Source: CAZUMJ01 sp964621605
GTDB taxonomy: Bacteria; Actinomycetota; Acidimicrobiia; Acidimicrobiales; Iamiaceae
Reading direction: 5' to 3'
Assembly (NCBI GenBank): GCA_964621605.1
Contig: CAZUMJ010000016.1
Location: forward strand, 3,402 to 67,401
Length of the DNA stretch: 64,000 nt
Position numbers and translations under genes: made by a program. The notes under the pieces are model-generated. The model searched no databases. It was not told the DNA's origin and was given only the letters and a program-made list of their open reading frames with translations. Of this stretch, positions 26,836-35,310 are shown in pieces (positions within the stretch are counted from its first letter, which is position 1; each line of letters starts with the position of its first letter).

Positions 26836-28464
26836 TCAGAAGCCCTGTGCAGCCTGCCTGGCGGCACGACGCCGTTCCCCGTCGAGGCGTCCGAGCGCTG
26901 GGCCGTCGCCATGGTCGACGAAGCGCATCATCGCAGCGACGGCGTGATGGCCTGCCTGGTCCGCGATGAGGCGATGCATCTGCTGCGCAACGCGGCGATA
27001 CGCGGGGTGACCTTGCGGCATGGTGCGCAGCTCGAGCACGTGCATCGCCTCGCGTGCGTTGAGCTGCAACACGAAGCGGAGACGGAACGCGAGCGAGACC
27101 GCGTACGCGGCCTGCTCGGGAAAGCCTGCGACGAGGTCGTCGTACAACGCCCCAGACCGCGCCATCGCCTCGTCGAACTCGGCACCAACACCCGCATCAA
27201 CCACCGCGGGAGGGCGCACGTACCCGTGCCGTGGCGTGAGTGCCTGCCATTCAACCGTCAACATGCGGTGACGTTGCAGGTCCCGAAATGCCCCATAGTC
27301 GGCAAGGACGTCGAATCGGTACACGAGACGCTCCAACGCGCGACCTGGCTTGTGGCGGCGGTTGCGGCGGTCGCCGACGTATGCCTGGACGATCTCCATG
27401 CGTTCAGCAGGGCTGAGGGCTCGAACCCGATCCTCGATGTCGCGCTCAGAACGCCAGGAGTACGGGTAGAGCATCGCGGTGAGGAGCTTCACCTCTGCGT
27501 CAGGATCGAAATGCGTCAGCGTGACGTCCGCGGCGTCGACCGACGCAGGGACCGATGCGTTGTCGTCGCTGCCCAGCATCCGGGAGGTGACCTCAGCCAT
27601 CGCCTCCTGCCGATCGGAGAGGTACCCGCTCCACAGTTCACCGCGGTCGGGCATGTCGACCCGGCGCAAGAAGGACGGGATCACCTTTCGGAGCTCGTGC
27701 AGCATCAGGGCGGCATAGGAGCGCGCCTCGGGCAACGGATGCGCTCGCATGCGCAGCAGCAGCTGCTCGTAGCCCTGGCCGGTTCCGTAGATGCCGAGGT
27801 TCGACAGCGATGCTCCTGGCAGGATGCCGCGCGCCGCGTCGAACGCCCGGGCGCGGATTGCCTGCCGGTACACGAAGTCTGAGTCGCCGTCCGCTTTCGG
27901 CACCTGCGCACGGAAGTACTCCTGCAGTCGTGGAACGAGGGTCGCGTACGTATCGAACAGGCGATCCATGTCGCCCACGTAGCGCGTGCCGAAAGGCGAC
28001 GCGAGGAGCGCGGGGTCTCGGTAGTAGCGGTAGCGGCCACCCAAGCGGCTGTCGTAGGCGATGTAGCGAGTCGATTGCTCCAGGTACGACATCAACCGGC
28101 CGCGTTCCAACACCTTCGTCAGCAGGTTCGACGCCTGTTCGCACGCCAGGTGCACGCCCCCGAGTTGCGCTACCGAATCGTCGCCGTAGTCGACGAAGAC
28201 GCGCTCATAGAGTTGCTCGGCGCGTGCAAGCCCGACCGTCGCGTCGACGCCAGCGTCGCCGGCAATGTCGAGGTCACCCAGAAACTCGTCGAGGAAGAGC
28301 CGCCGAAGGCTCTTGGAAGACCGGGAGTAGCGGGCGAACAAGGCCCCCTTGACCACCTCGGGCAGGTTCACGAGTGCGAACACCGGCCCGTCGAGGTTCG
28401 TGAAGTAGCGGCGCAGAACGTCGGCCTCTTCGGCGGTGAACTCCTCGGAGACGTACACGGCCAC
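26836..28464 (-). CDS. Tandem ThyX-like (FAD-dependent thymidylate synthase-like) protein
   Basis: A 542-residue protein that looks like two fused ThyX folds. The first half has RGRLMSYLEQSTRY (about residues 121-134), which keeps the R-x-R-x2-S-x2-E-x-S-x-R-Y skeleton of the ThyX motif. The second half has LQRHRMLTVEWQALTPRHGY (about 400-419), retaining RHR but diverging after it. Canonical ThyX is near 250 residues and tetrameric. It may methylate dUMP with FAD and methylene-tetrahydrofolate, or be a diverged flavoprotein; sequence alone does not decide. A -10-like hexamer lies six bases before GTG 28464. Confidence 0.75.
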   Translation of the reverse strand: MAVYVSEEFTAEEADVLRRYFTNLDGPVFALVNLPEVVKGALFARYSRSSKSLRRLFLDEFLGDLDIAGDAGVDATVGLARAEQLYERVFVDYGDDSVAQLGGVHLACEQASNLLTKVLERGRLMSYLEQSTRYIAYDSRLGGRYRYYRDPALLASPFGTRYVGDMDRLFDTYATLVPRLQEYFRAQVPKADGDSDFVYRQAIRARAFDAARGILPGASLSNLGIYGTGQGYEQLLLRMRAHPLPEARSYAALMLHELRKVIPSFLRRVDMPDRGELWSGYLSDRQEAMAEVTSRMLGSDDNASVPASVDAADVTLTHFDPDAEVKLLTAMLYPYSWRSERDIEDRVRALSPAERMEIVQAYVGDRRNRRHKPGRALERLVYRFDVLADYGAFRDLQRHRMLTVEWQALTPRHGYVRPPAVVDAGVGAEFDEAMARSGALYDDLVAGFPEQAAYAVSLAFRLRFVLQLNAREAMHVLELRTMPQGHPAYRRVAQQMHRLIADQAGHHAVAAMMRFVDHGDGPALGRLDGERRRAARQAAQGF

Positions 28465-28470
28465 GGCAGG

Positions 28471-28476
28471 ACTCTA
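28471..28476 (-). promoter_or_regulatory. -10-like hexamer before the ThyX-like gene
   Basis: TAGAGT on the minus strand, six bases before GTG 28464. Confidence 0.5.
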
Positions 28477-28505
28477 GGGTCCGGTCCTGGCTCGTTCGGG
28501 GACCG

Positions 28506-29714
28506 TCAGGCGTCGGCCGCCCGACGCCGAGCGTGTCCGTCGCGCACGCTCCGAACCAGCTCCGGATCTTGCCAGAGGTCCAGCGCGATGAGCGCCAACG
28601 CCTTGGCACCGTCTTCGATCGCGAGCGCCGCCTCGGGTCCGCCAGCCGCCCGTGCAAAGTCGGCTGTGTGGATGGCGACCCCGGGCGGAGCGATCGCGAT
28701 CATCGGATGGATCGACGGCACCACCTGGCTGACGTTGCCCATGTCGGTCGAGCCAGCGACACGAGCCTCTCCTGGCTTGGCGACCGTGCGACCGAGCCTG
28801 CTCGCATGCGCGACGTAGCGCTCGACCAGGAGGGGGTCGTCATCCATCTCGGCATAGGTCGGGCGTGGCCAGCTGATCTCGATGCTGCACCCGGCGGCGT
28901 CCGCACCTGCGGTGAGGCAGGCCACCACGCGTTCCTTCAACGCGTTGAGGCCCGCGGTGGTCGGCGACCGAACGAACCAGGTTGCAGCGGCGGTCGCCGG
29001 GACCACGTTCGCCGCGCTGCCCCCGTCGGTGAAGATGCCGTGGACGCGCTCGGTCGGCAGGATGTGCTGGCGAAGCGCCGCAACGTTCTGATAGCCGAGG
29101 ACCGCGGCGTCGAGGGCGTTTCTGCCGAGGTGGGGCGCCGCCGCGGCATGCGCGGCCACGCCGTGATAGGTCACGTCGGCCTGAGAGATGGCCAAGGTGT
29201 CCATGTTCGTGAGATCAGCATCAGCTGGGTGCACCATGAGTGCCGCGGCGAGGCCGTCAAAGGCACCACGGTCGATGAGGTGGACCTTTCCCCCGCCGCC
29301 CTCCTCTGCTGGCGTCCCGAGGACGACAACCTGACCACCGGCTGCAGCAGCGACGGCTCCCGCGCCGACCGCAGCCCCCGCCGCGATCGCCGCGATGACG
29401 TTGTGGCCACACGCGTGGCCGAGACCGGGCAGCGCGTCGTACTCGGCCAGGAACGCCACACGGGGACCATCCGTACCGATCCGGGCATCGAACGCCGTCG
29501 CCAGCCCGTAGGCAGCTCGCGTGACGGCGTAGCCCGCCCCCTCGAGAAGCTCGCACAGCCGGTCGTGCGCGTGGTGCTCGTCGAAGCCGAGTTCGGGAGT
29601 GGCGTGGAGGGAACCGGCGAGTGCGACAAGTTGCGGGAGGGCGGCATCGATCGCAGCGATGGCGGCACTGGCTGCGCTGTCAGTGCCAGAGGTCGGTTGA
29701 GCGGTGGCGGACAT
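28506..29714 (-). CDS. M20-family metallopeptidase/amidohydrolase
   Basis: A 402-residue protein of the M20D type (aminoacylase, aminobenzoyl-glutamate or peptide deacylase group). HATPELGFDEHHAHDRL begins the catalytic domain; AFLAEYDALPGLGHACGHN holds metal ligands including the GHxCGHN motif; TPAEEGGGGK contains the catalytic Glu pair; the lid domain has VTYHGVAAHAAAAPHLGRNALDA. It hydrolyses an amide bond with zinc or manganese; substrate unknown. It lies 11 bases after the dehydrogenase gene. Confidence 0.9.
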   Translation of the reverse strand: MSATAQPTSGTDSAASAAIAAIDAALPQLVALAGSLHATPELGFDEHHAHDRLCELLEGAGYAVTRAAYGLATAFDARIGTDGPRVAFLAEYDALPGLGHACGHNVIAAIAAGAAVGAGAVAAAAGGQVVVLGTPAEEGGGGKVHLIDRGAFDGLAAALMVHPADADLTNMDTLAISQADVTYHGVAAHAAAAPHLGRNALDAAVLGYQNVAALRQHILPTERVHGIFTDGGSAANVVPATAAATWFVRSPTTAGLNALKERVVACLTAGADAAGCSIEISWPRPTYAEMDDDPLLVERYVAHASRLGRTVAKPGEARVAGSTDMGNVSQVVPSIHPMIAIAPPGVAIHTADFARAAGGPEAALAIEDGAKALALIALDLWQDPELVRSVRDGHARRRAADA

Positions 29715-29722
29715 CGCGGCCG

Positions 29723-29728
29723 ACGCTA
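29723..29728 (-). promoter_or_regulatory. -10-like hexamer overlapping the dehydrogenase stop codon
   Basis: TAGCGT, eight bases before ATG 29714; its TAG is also the stop codon of the upstream gene. Confidence 0.35.
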
Positions 29729-30709
29729 GTCGTGGCGTAGGACGATCTTTCCGAACTGGTCGCCCCTGCGCAGCAGCTCAAGCGCTGCCGGATAGTCGGC
29801 GAGCGGGAACGTTGCCGCGATCGGAATCGCCAGGTCCGCGCCGACGAGGTCGGTGACGGACGCGAACTCTTCGTAGCTGCCCATCGTCGCGCCGATGATC
29901 TCGTGCTGCTTGAAGAACAGGCGTGGGAGGTTCAGGGTCACCTCTGACCCGGAGGTTCCACCGGCGACGACCAGCCGGCCACCCGGAGCCAGCGCCCGGA
30001 TGCTTCGGTCCCACGTTGCGGGGCCGACCGTCTCGACAACGACGTCCGCGCGCACGTCCCACTCCTCCACTGAGTGGAAGGTGCGCGCAACCCCGAGCGA
30101 GGTGGCCTGCGCTCGCTTCGATTCCTGGGTAGAGGTAGCGACGACGTGGGCACCCATCCGTACGCCAAGGGCGGCCGCTGCCACCCCTACCCCACCTCCC
30201 ACGCCGACGACGAGCAGCGTCTCTCCGGCACGCAACCGAGCGCGACGCAGCATGCGCCATGCCGTGAGATAGGCAACTCCGTACGCGGCACATTCCTCCC
30301 AGGATCGGCCCTCGGGCTTGGGGACGACGTTCCGCTCGGGGAGCACGACGAGCTCGGCGTGGCCGCCCCAACGGTGTTCTCCGACGATCTGCAAACCAGG
30401 ACCGATCGGCGCGTCGATCCCTCGTGCCACGACCTCGGGAAGCGGGCACACGGCAGGATTCACCACCACCTGGTCACCGACCTTCAGCGACGTCACGAGC
30501 TCGCCGATCGCCGCAACTGTCCCTGCCACGTCGCAACCGGGGACATGCGGCAACGTCGGCCGCGGCAGGCCCTTCATCAGCCAGAGGTCCATATGGTTCA
30601 GCGACGATGCAACCACGCGGACCGCCACATCCTGGGGTCCCGGTTTCGGGTCGTCCAGCTCGCCCCACGCGTACGTGCCGGGGCTCTCAGAGAGGATCCA
30701 AGCCTTCAC
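29726..30709 (-). CDS. Zinc-type alcohol dehydrogenase / quinone oxidoreductase-like (MDR family)
   Basis: A 327-residue medium-chain dehydrogenase: GroES-like domain first (SSLNHMDLWLMKGLPRPTLP, HVPGCDVAGTVAAIGELVTS), then the nucleotide fold with VVGVGGGVGVAAAALG. The catalytic-zinc Cys of classical alcohol dehydrogenases and the structural-zinc Cys cluster are not evident, so quinone-oxidoreductase-like activity is more likely. Uses NAD(P)H; substrate unknown. GTG 30709 (VKAWILSE) is the family start, supported by TACCGT eight bases upstream; the longer open frame is not. Confidence 0.87.
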   Translation of the reverse strand: MKAWILSESPGTYAWGELDDPKPGPQDVAVRVVASSLNHMDLWLMKGLPRPTLPHVPGCDVAGTVAAIGELVTSLKVGDQVVVNPAVCPLPEVVARGIDAPIGPGLQIVGEHRWGGHAELVVLPERNVVPKPEGRSWEECAAYGVAYLTAWRMLRRARLRAGETLLVVGVGGGVGVAAAALGVRMGAHVVATSTQESKRAQATSLGVARTFHSVEEWDVRADVVVETVGPATWDRSIRALAPGGRLVVAGGTSGSEVTLNLPRLFFKQHEIIGATMGSYEEFASVTDLVGADLAIPIAATFPLADYPAALELLRRGDQFGKIVLRHD

Positions 30710-30717
30710 GAGGCAGC

Positions 30718-30723
30718 ACGGTA
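30718..30723 (-). promoter_or_regulatory. -10-like hexamer before the dehydrogenase gene
   Basis: TACCGT on the minus strand, eight bases before GTG 30709. Confidence 0.4.
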
Positions 30724-30773
30724 GCGGCGCGCGAGGCCCGCACGACGCGGCGTAGCACGAGCGCCGGAATCGA

Positions 30774-31385
30774 TCAGACGACGACCTGGAGGGCGTCGGG
30801 CTCGACCCTGAGTGCGATGGCACGTACCCGACCCATCGGCTCCCCATCGAGGGAGACAGGCCGCGGCTTGTCGAACTCTTCCAGCAGGTGCGCCACGCGA
30901 GAGGTCCGCAAGCTCGGATGGGGCAGGTGGCTGCCGGTAGGCAGCCGGCGTCGAGCCTTCAATCGCTCGCCCAACGGAAGCGAGCCCGCGGTGACATCGA
31001 CCATGCCATCGTTGGGGTGGCCTCGTGGGGCCAGATCCCACGCCCCGAGGAACTCCGCGTTCATCGCCGCAAGGCAGGGGCCGCTCCACCCGCGTCCGCG
31101 GCACACCAGATGCGCGACGAACCAGTGCTGCCGACCGTCGAGCAGGACCGACACGACATCGACCGAGAGGCGCAGTCGATCCGCATCGACGCCTGGCGCG
31201 ACGGTGCCCGCACCTCCGAGGGTGCGGCAGAGGTCTCCCCCGGTCAGCCCCACGATCCCGAGCGGCTCCGCGGCTCTCCGACGTTGTTCGACGTAGGTTC
31301 GCAGCGACCGGTCAGAGGTGAACACGGGTGCGTCGCGTGGCAGCCCACCGGGCTCACCCCACGCCTCACCCTTGCGAACCGTCAC
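30774..31385 (-). CDS. Diacylglycerol kinase-like protein lacking most of the catalytic domain
   Basis: A 203-residue protein matching the C-terminal part of the DagK/YegS lipid kinase family. LGIVGLTGGDLCRTLG corresponds to the PLGTGNDFARTLG loop in degenerate form; NDGMVDVTAGSLPLGERLKA and PRPVSLDGEPMG correspond to the ends of the second domain. The nucleotide-binding GGDGT motif of the first domain is absent, so kinase activity is doubtful. GTG 31385 overlaps the helicase stop by four bases (GTGA), which fixes the start and argues against a chance fragment. Confidence 0.7.
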   Translation of the reverse strand: MTVRKGEAWGEPGGLPRDAPVFTSDRSLRTYVEQRRRAAEPLGIVGLTGGDLCRTLGGAGTVAPGVDADRLRLSVDVVSVLLDGRQHWFVAHLVCRGRGWSGPCLAAMNAEFLGAWDLAPRGHPNDGMVDVTAGSLPLGERLKARRRLPTGSHLPHPSLRTSRVAHLLEEFDKPRPVSLDGEPMGRVRAIALRVEPDALQVVV

Positions 31386-33505
31386 GACCCCCGACCCACG
31401 TCGGCTTGCTCTGCCACCACGACTCCCCGCCGAAGCGCGTCGACGCACGTGCGTGCGCTGACCCGTGTGGCCGGCAGAGGAGCGCGCATCGCAAGTTGCT
31501 GGAGCAGATCTGCAAGGACGCGGAAGTTGCGTACCGCGTCCCCGCCCGACAGATCGACGAGGTCGAACACCTCCGCAAGATCCGCGCCGCACGCCCAGGC
31601 GCCCGCGGCCAGCACGAACGTCGCGTCGGGTTCGCGCGTGAGAGGGAGGCCCAGCTGACGCTCATCGGATCGCAGCCGAGCGGCGATCGCACAGAGCGCA
31701 TCGAATCGCGCCCTCACGGCATCGTTCGGAAACCCAGGTGGCGGTGGTGGCTGACGCGACCGGTGTTCGTAGGTCGTGCACGACAACACCGCTGCCAAGT
31801 CGGGAACCGTGAGGTCGTCGAGCACGCCGTCGGCCAGCGCAGTCGCGACGAGCAGGTCCGACTCGTGGTAGATGCCGGCAAGCACTCGTCCACGGTTGGT
31901 GAGTGCCCATCCGTCGAGCATCTCCCACGCTTCGAGCACCCGCAGGACGTGCTCGAAGCGGGTGACGAGGCCTCCTTCTGTCGCGGCCAGTCGGCGTTCC
32001 ACCTCTGCGCGCGCTGCGATCGCCGCATCGCTTGCGGCCTCGTCGCGCGGTGCACGCATGCGCGCAAGCTCCTCATGCAACCGCGCGCGCTCGTTCGCTT
32101 GTTGGAAGGAAGCGAACGAGGCGTCGATCGTGGCCCGTGCTTCGCGCGCGGTGCGCGTCCTGACGAGGTTGACCGCCATGTTGTATGTCGGGCGAAATGC
32201 CGACTGCAGCGGAAACGTTTCGGTCGCGGCAAGGGACGCCAACTCGCCGAAGGTGCCGTACGGCGACCACAGGGTGAAGACATGGCCCTCATCGTCGAGG
32301 CCGCGACGACCGGCCCGACCGCTCGCTTGCGTATAGGCAGCCGGGGTGAGGAGCTCGTGTCGCGCACCGGTGAACTTGGTGAGGCTCTCCAACACGACGG
32401 ACCGAGCAGGCATGTTGACGCCGAGCGCCAGGGTCTCCGTTGCGAACACCACCTTGACGAGCCCCGCCGCAAAGCACTCCTCCACCGCCTCCTTGAATGC
32501 TGGGACGAGGCCGGCATGGTGTGCTGCGACCCCGACGCGCAACGCCGCTCGGAACCCGTCAGCGTCGAGGGCCTCGCATTCCTCGACGCTGAGCACGCTG
32601 AGGTGCCGCGCGACGATGCGATCGATCTTTCGGCGCGCTGCCGTCGTCGTGGGCACACCCCCCGCGTCGCGCAGCGCCCGCATCGCATCGCTGCACCCCG
32701 CCCGGCTGAAGATGAACACGATCGCGGGAAGCAGCCCTGCCCGATCGAGGTAGGCGACGACCTCGGCACGTCGTGGCGTACGTCGTTGTGTGGGAGGCCC
32801 ATGACGGCTTTGCCGAGTGCCACCCCCGCCGGCCTCGTCTCGTGCAAGACCCGTCGGATTCGGGAGCCCGTCAACCAAGACATCGACAGCCGTGAGGGTC
32901 CGGCCTCCACGTCGCGCCTCCAGCAGGTGATGGTGGAGCGGGACCGGACGAGCCGTCGTCAAGACCACATCGGTGGATCCTCGAACCGCGGTCAGCCATG
33001 CAGCGAGCTCCGACGCGTTGGCCACCGTTGCCGAGAGGCAGACGAGGTGCACCCACCGCGGCGTGTGCAGCACGACCTCCTCCCACACCGCACCGCGATA
33101 GGGGTCCTGGAGGAAGTGCACCTCGTCCAGGACCACCCAACCGACGTCGCGTAGTCGGTCGGCGGTGCCGTACAGCATGTTGCGGAGCACCTCCGTGGTC
33201 ATCACCACCACGGCTGCGTCGGGTCGCAGCACACGGTCTCCGGTGAGCAGCCCCACGTTGGACTCTCCGTAGCATCGACAGAGATCGCGGTACTTCTGGT
33301 TCGACAGCGCCTTCACCGGCGTCGTGTAGAACGCGCGCCTCCCTGCGGCGAGCGCCACCTCGATCGCATGCTCAGCCACGAGCGTCTTGCCCGCGCCCGT
33401 AGGTGCGGCAACCAACACCGACCTTCCGGCGTCGATCGCGTGGAAGGCGTCGAGCTGGAAGGGGTCCGGCTCGACCGACCACGGGGCCGCTCGGGGGACC
33501 GTCAC
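31382..33505 (-). CDS. helY: Ski2-like DEAD/DEAH-box helicase (HelY-like)
   Basis: A 707-residue superfamily 2 helicase. The Q-motif-like PDPFQLDAF is followed by Walker A APTGAGKT, motif II LDEVH, motif III SATVAN, motif IV region IVFIFSRAGCSDAM, and motif VI QASGRAGRRG. The C-terminal part is helical with an FDLVDLSGGDAVRNFRVLADLLQQL segment as in Ski2/Mtr4 proteins. Likely unwinds structured RNA. The mycobacterial HelY (Rv2092c) also follows tatC; this one is roughly 200 residues shorter. GTG 33505 overlaps the tatC stop in a GTGA junction. Confidence 0.92.
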   Translation of the reverse strand: MTVPRAAPWSVEPDPFQLDAFHAIDAGRSVLVAAPTGAGKTLVAEHAIEVALAAGRRAFYTTPVKALSNQKYRDLCRCYGESNVGLLTGDRVLRPDAAVVVMTTEVLRNMLYGTADRLRDVGWVVLDEVHFLQDPYRGAVWEEVVLHTPRWVHLVCLSATVANASELAAWLTAVRGSTDVVLTTARPVPLHHHLLEARRGGRTLTAVDVLVDGLPNPTGLARDEAGGGGTRQSRHGPPTQRRTPRRAEVVAYLDRAGLLPAIVFIFSRAGCSDAMRALRDAGGVPTTTAARRKIDRIVARHLSVLSVEECEALDADGFRAALRVGVAAHHAGLVPAFKEAVEECFAAGLVKVVFATETLALGVNMPARSVVLESLTKFTGARHELLTPAAYTQASGRAGRRGLDDEGHVFTLWSPYGTFGELASLAATETFPLQSAFRPTYNMAVNLVRTRTAREARATIDASFASFQQANERARLHEELARMRAPRDEAASDAAIAARAEVERRLAATEGGLVTRFEHVLRVLEAWEMLDGWALTNRGRVLAGIYHESDLLVATALADGVLDDLTVPDLAAVLSCTTYEHRSRQPPPPPGFPNDAVRARFDALCAIAARLRSDERQLGLPLTREPDATFVLAAGAWACGADLAEVFDLVDLSGGDAVRNFRVLADLLQQLAMRAPLPATRVSARTCVDALRRGVVVAEQADVGRGS

Positions 33506-34287
33506 CCCAAGCGCTTCCGCCGGCGCCGCTCCACCACCAGGCCGATCAAGATGCTTGCGGCGTAGAAGACGCACATCGGCAGCGCAAGGAACAAGAAGGT
33601 GAAAGGGTCGGCGCTCGGGGTGATCACCGCTGCGATGACGAAGATGATCACCACCGCGTAGCGCCACTGCTTGATGAGCGTCCGCACGTGCATCAGGTTC
33701 ATCAGCATCAGCGAGACGAGCACCACCGGGAACTCGAACGCCGCCCCGAACGCGAGCATCATCCACGCCAGCAGGGTGACGTACTTCTCGGGGCTGTACG
33801 CATAGACGTAGCTGCCGCCACCGAGCGACTGCAGCCAGTTCAGCGCGAGCGGGAAGGTCACATAGGCGACCGCGGCACCCCCGAGGAACAGCAGGAAGGT
33901 CGGACCGATGAAGGCCAGGGCGTAGCGCCGCTCGTTGGAGTAGAGCCCGGGCGCCACGAATCGCCACAACTGGAACAGGATCACAGGCATCGCGATCGCG
34001 ATTGCCAGATACGAGGCGATGCGGATCTGGAAGGTCAGTGGGAGCAGCGGATCGTTCACGAGGAACTGGCCGTTGCCGTTCAGGTTCTCGAGGCACTTGC
34101 CCTTGCAGACTTCTTCGAGCGGGCGCGACAGGAACGAGAGCACCGGGTGGAACAGGAACCAGCCGGCCACCGCGGCGATCGTGATCGCCACCGCGCAGAT
34201 GATGATGCGGTTGCGGAGCTCCTTGAGGTGCTCCAACAGCGACATCTGGCCGCCCGGAGCCTCGCGAGGGTGCGACGTGTCACTCAT
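33502..34287 (-). CDS. tatC: Twin-arginine translocase subunit TatC
   Basis: A 261-residue polytopic membrane protein with about six hydrophobic helices. The N-terminal cytoplasmic segment is MSLLEHLKELRNRIII, the usual signal-recognition region, and later comes FQLWRFVAPGLYSNERRYAL, the TatC signature. It binds the twin-arginine signal and assembles with TatA to export folded proteins. The gene starts 21 bases after tatA and is coupled to helY. Confidence 0.96.
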   Translation of the reverse strand: MSDTSHPREAPGGQMSLLEHLKELRNRIIICAVAITIAAVAGWFLFHPVLSFLSRPLEEVCKGKCLENLNGNGQFLVNDPLLPLTFQIRIASYLAIAIAMPVILFQLWRFVAPGLYSNERRYALAFIGPTFLLFLGGAAVAYVTFPLALNWLQSLGGGSYVYAYSPEKYVTLLAWMMLAFGAAFEFPVVLVSLMLMNLMHVRTLIKQWRYAVVIIFVIAAVITPSADPFTFLFLALPMCVFYAASILIGLVVERRRRKRLG

Positions 34288-34308
34288 CGAATCGACACCG
34301 AGTCAGGA

Positions 34309-34635
34309 TCAGGCGTCTGTCCCGGAGGCGTCGGGCGCCTCGGGGCCGTGTGCCACCACGCCAGGCGGTTCGTCTCCGACCGTGGCACCGCTGGACTGCG
34401 AGGGCGAGCTGGCCGGGAGTTCACCGGTCGGGTGCAGCACCTCACGCACCGTCGACGCGCCGGTCGTGTCATCCATCGCCTGGCGGAGCTCCTGCTGGAA
34501 GCCGTCGGACACACGACGGAGCTCGCCCATCACCTTTCCGACCTTGCGTGCGATCTCGGGAAGCTTCTCAGGGCCGAGAACGATCATGGCGATGAACGCC
34601 ACGAACAGCATCTTCTCGGGCGCGAGGTTCAGCAC
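34309..34635 (-). CDS. Twin-arginine translocase subunit, TatA/TatB type
   Basis: A 108-residue protein. One N-terminal membrane helix (MLFVAFIAMIVLGPEKLPEI) is followed by an amphipathic helix (ARKVGKVMGELRRVSDGF) and a disordered Ser/Pro/Gly-rich tail. The GPEKLPE hinge resembles the TatB-type GPxRLP more than the FGxKKLP of TatA, and no second tatA lies nearby, so the TatA/TatB assignment stays open. GTG 34635 has TAGAGT six bases before it. Confidence 0.88.
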   Translation of the reverse strand: MLNLAPEKMLFVAFIAMIVLGPEKLPEIARKVGKVMGELRRVSDGFQQELRQAMDDTTGASTVREVLHPTGELPASSPSQSSGATVGDEPPGVVAHGPEAPDASGTDA

Positions 34636-34641
34636 CGGGCC

Positions 34642-34647
34642 ACTCTA
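34642..34647 (-). promoter_or_regulatory. -10-like hexamer before the tat genes
   Basis: TAGAGT on the minus strand, six bases before GTG 34635. Confidence 0.5.
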
Positions 34648-34666
34648 CCGGGCGTCCCATGCTGGC

Positions 34667-34870
34667 TCAGCGGTCGTCGAGGGAGCTCAGCCGGCTGCGC
34701 GCCACCTGGGCCTCGGCCTGGACACGCGCGACTGCGACTCTGACGTCGGAGAACTGCTCCAACTCATCGCGGACCGCGGCCCTGAGCGTGCCGGCCCGAA
34801 CGGCGAGCACACAGATCGCCGCCGCGCCAAGGATCAGCAGCGCTGGCGGAACGGCCCAGAGGAACACCAC
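34667..34870 (-). CDS. Small membrane protein of unknown function
   Basis: A 67-residue protein: one N-terminal membrane helix (about residues 4-24, AVPPALLILGAAAICVLAV), then a charged, probably coiled-coil tail (RDELEQFSDVRVAVARVQAE). It lies four bases after the zinc-ribbon gene and just before the tat genes on the same strand, so it is most likely part of that transcript. No family recognised. Confidence 0.6.
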   Translation of the reverse strand: MVFLWAVPPALLILGAAAICVLAVRAGTLRAAVRDELEQFSDVRVAVARVQAEAQVARSRLSSLDDR

Positions 34871-34874
34871 GCTG

Positions 34875-35204
34875 CTAGCGCCCTTCGGCCAGCAGGGTGT
34901 CGAACCACGCGTCGTCGTTGCTCAGGAGCTGGTGGAAGTCCAAGAGGTCATCGTGGCAGATGGCCGGCCCGACGTGCTCCTCAGCGAGCTCGGCCGGAAG
35001 GTGCCACAGCGAGACCGGTGACCCGGACGACGCCAGCAGCTCCACGAGACGGGACTCGACCTGCCTGGCAACGGGGCTGTGGCACGTCGGGCACCGAAAC
35101 GCATAGGAGGAGCGCTGATCGTCGAGACAGACACGCACGAGCACGTCGCCCGGCGCGAGCTCGATATCGCCACAGTCGTTGCACGTCGCCCTGATGACAG
35201 CCAC
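34875..35204 (-). CDS. Zinc-ribbon protein of unknown function
   Basis: A 109-residue protein. CNDCGDIELAPGDVLVRVCL near the N-terminus and FRCPTCHSPVARQV form a treble-clef-like zinc site (CxxC...CxxC). The C-terminal half is mixed and acidic (LPAELAEEHVGPAICHDDLL). GGAGG seven bases before GTG 35204 fixes the start; the longer open frame upstream overlaps the divergent phosphodiesterase gene. Function unknown. Confidence 0.72.
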   Translation of the reverse strand: MAVIRATCNDCGDIELAPGDVLVRVCLDDQRSSYAFRCPTCHSPVARQVESRLVELLASSGSPVSLWHLPAELAEEHVGPAICHDDLLDFHQLLSNDDAWFDTLLAEGR

Positions 35205-35310
35205 CGCGTCCTCCAGACACAATCTCCTGAAGTGGTTTCGGCGCAAGCTGCGATGGGGTTTAGGGCAAGTTCGTCGAGCTGGAGCTGCAGCGGCTTGTTC
35301 CACGTGCAAA

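Noticed and set aside
31328..33154. 608-codon open frame on the plus strand opposite helY
   Set aside because: Helicase motifs are intact on the minus strand; the antisense translation is Arg/His-rich without any fold signature.
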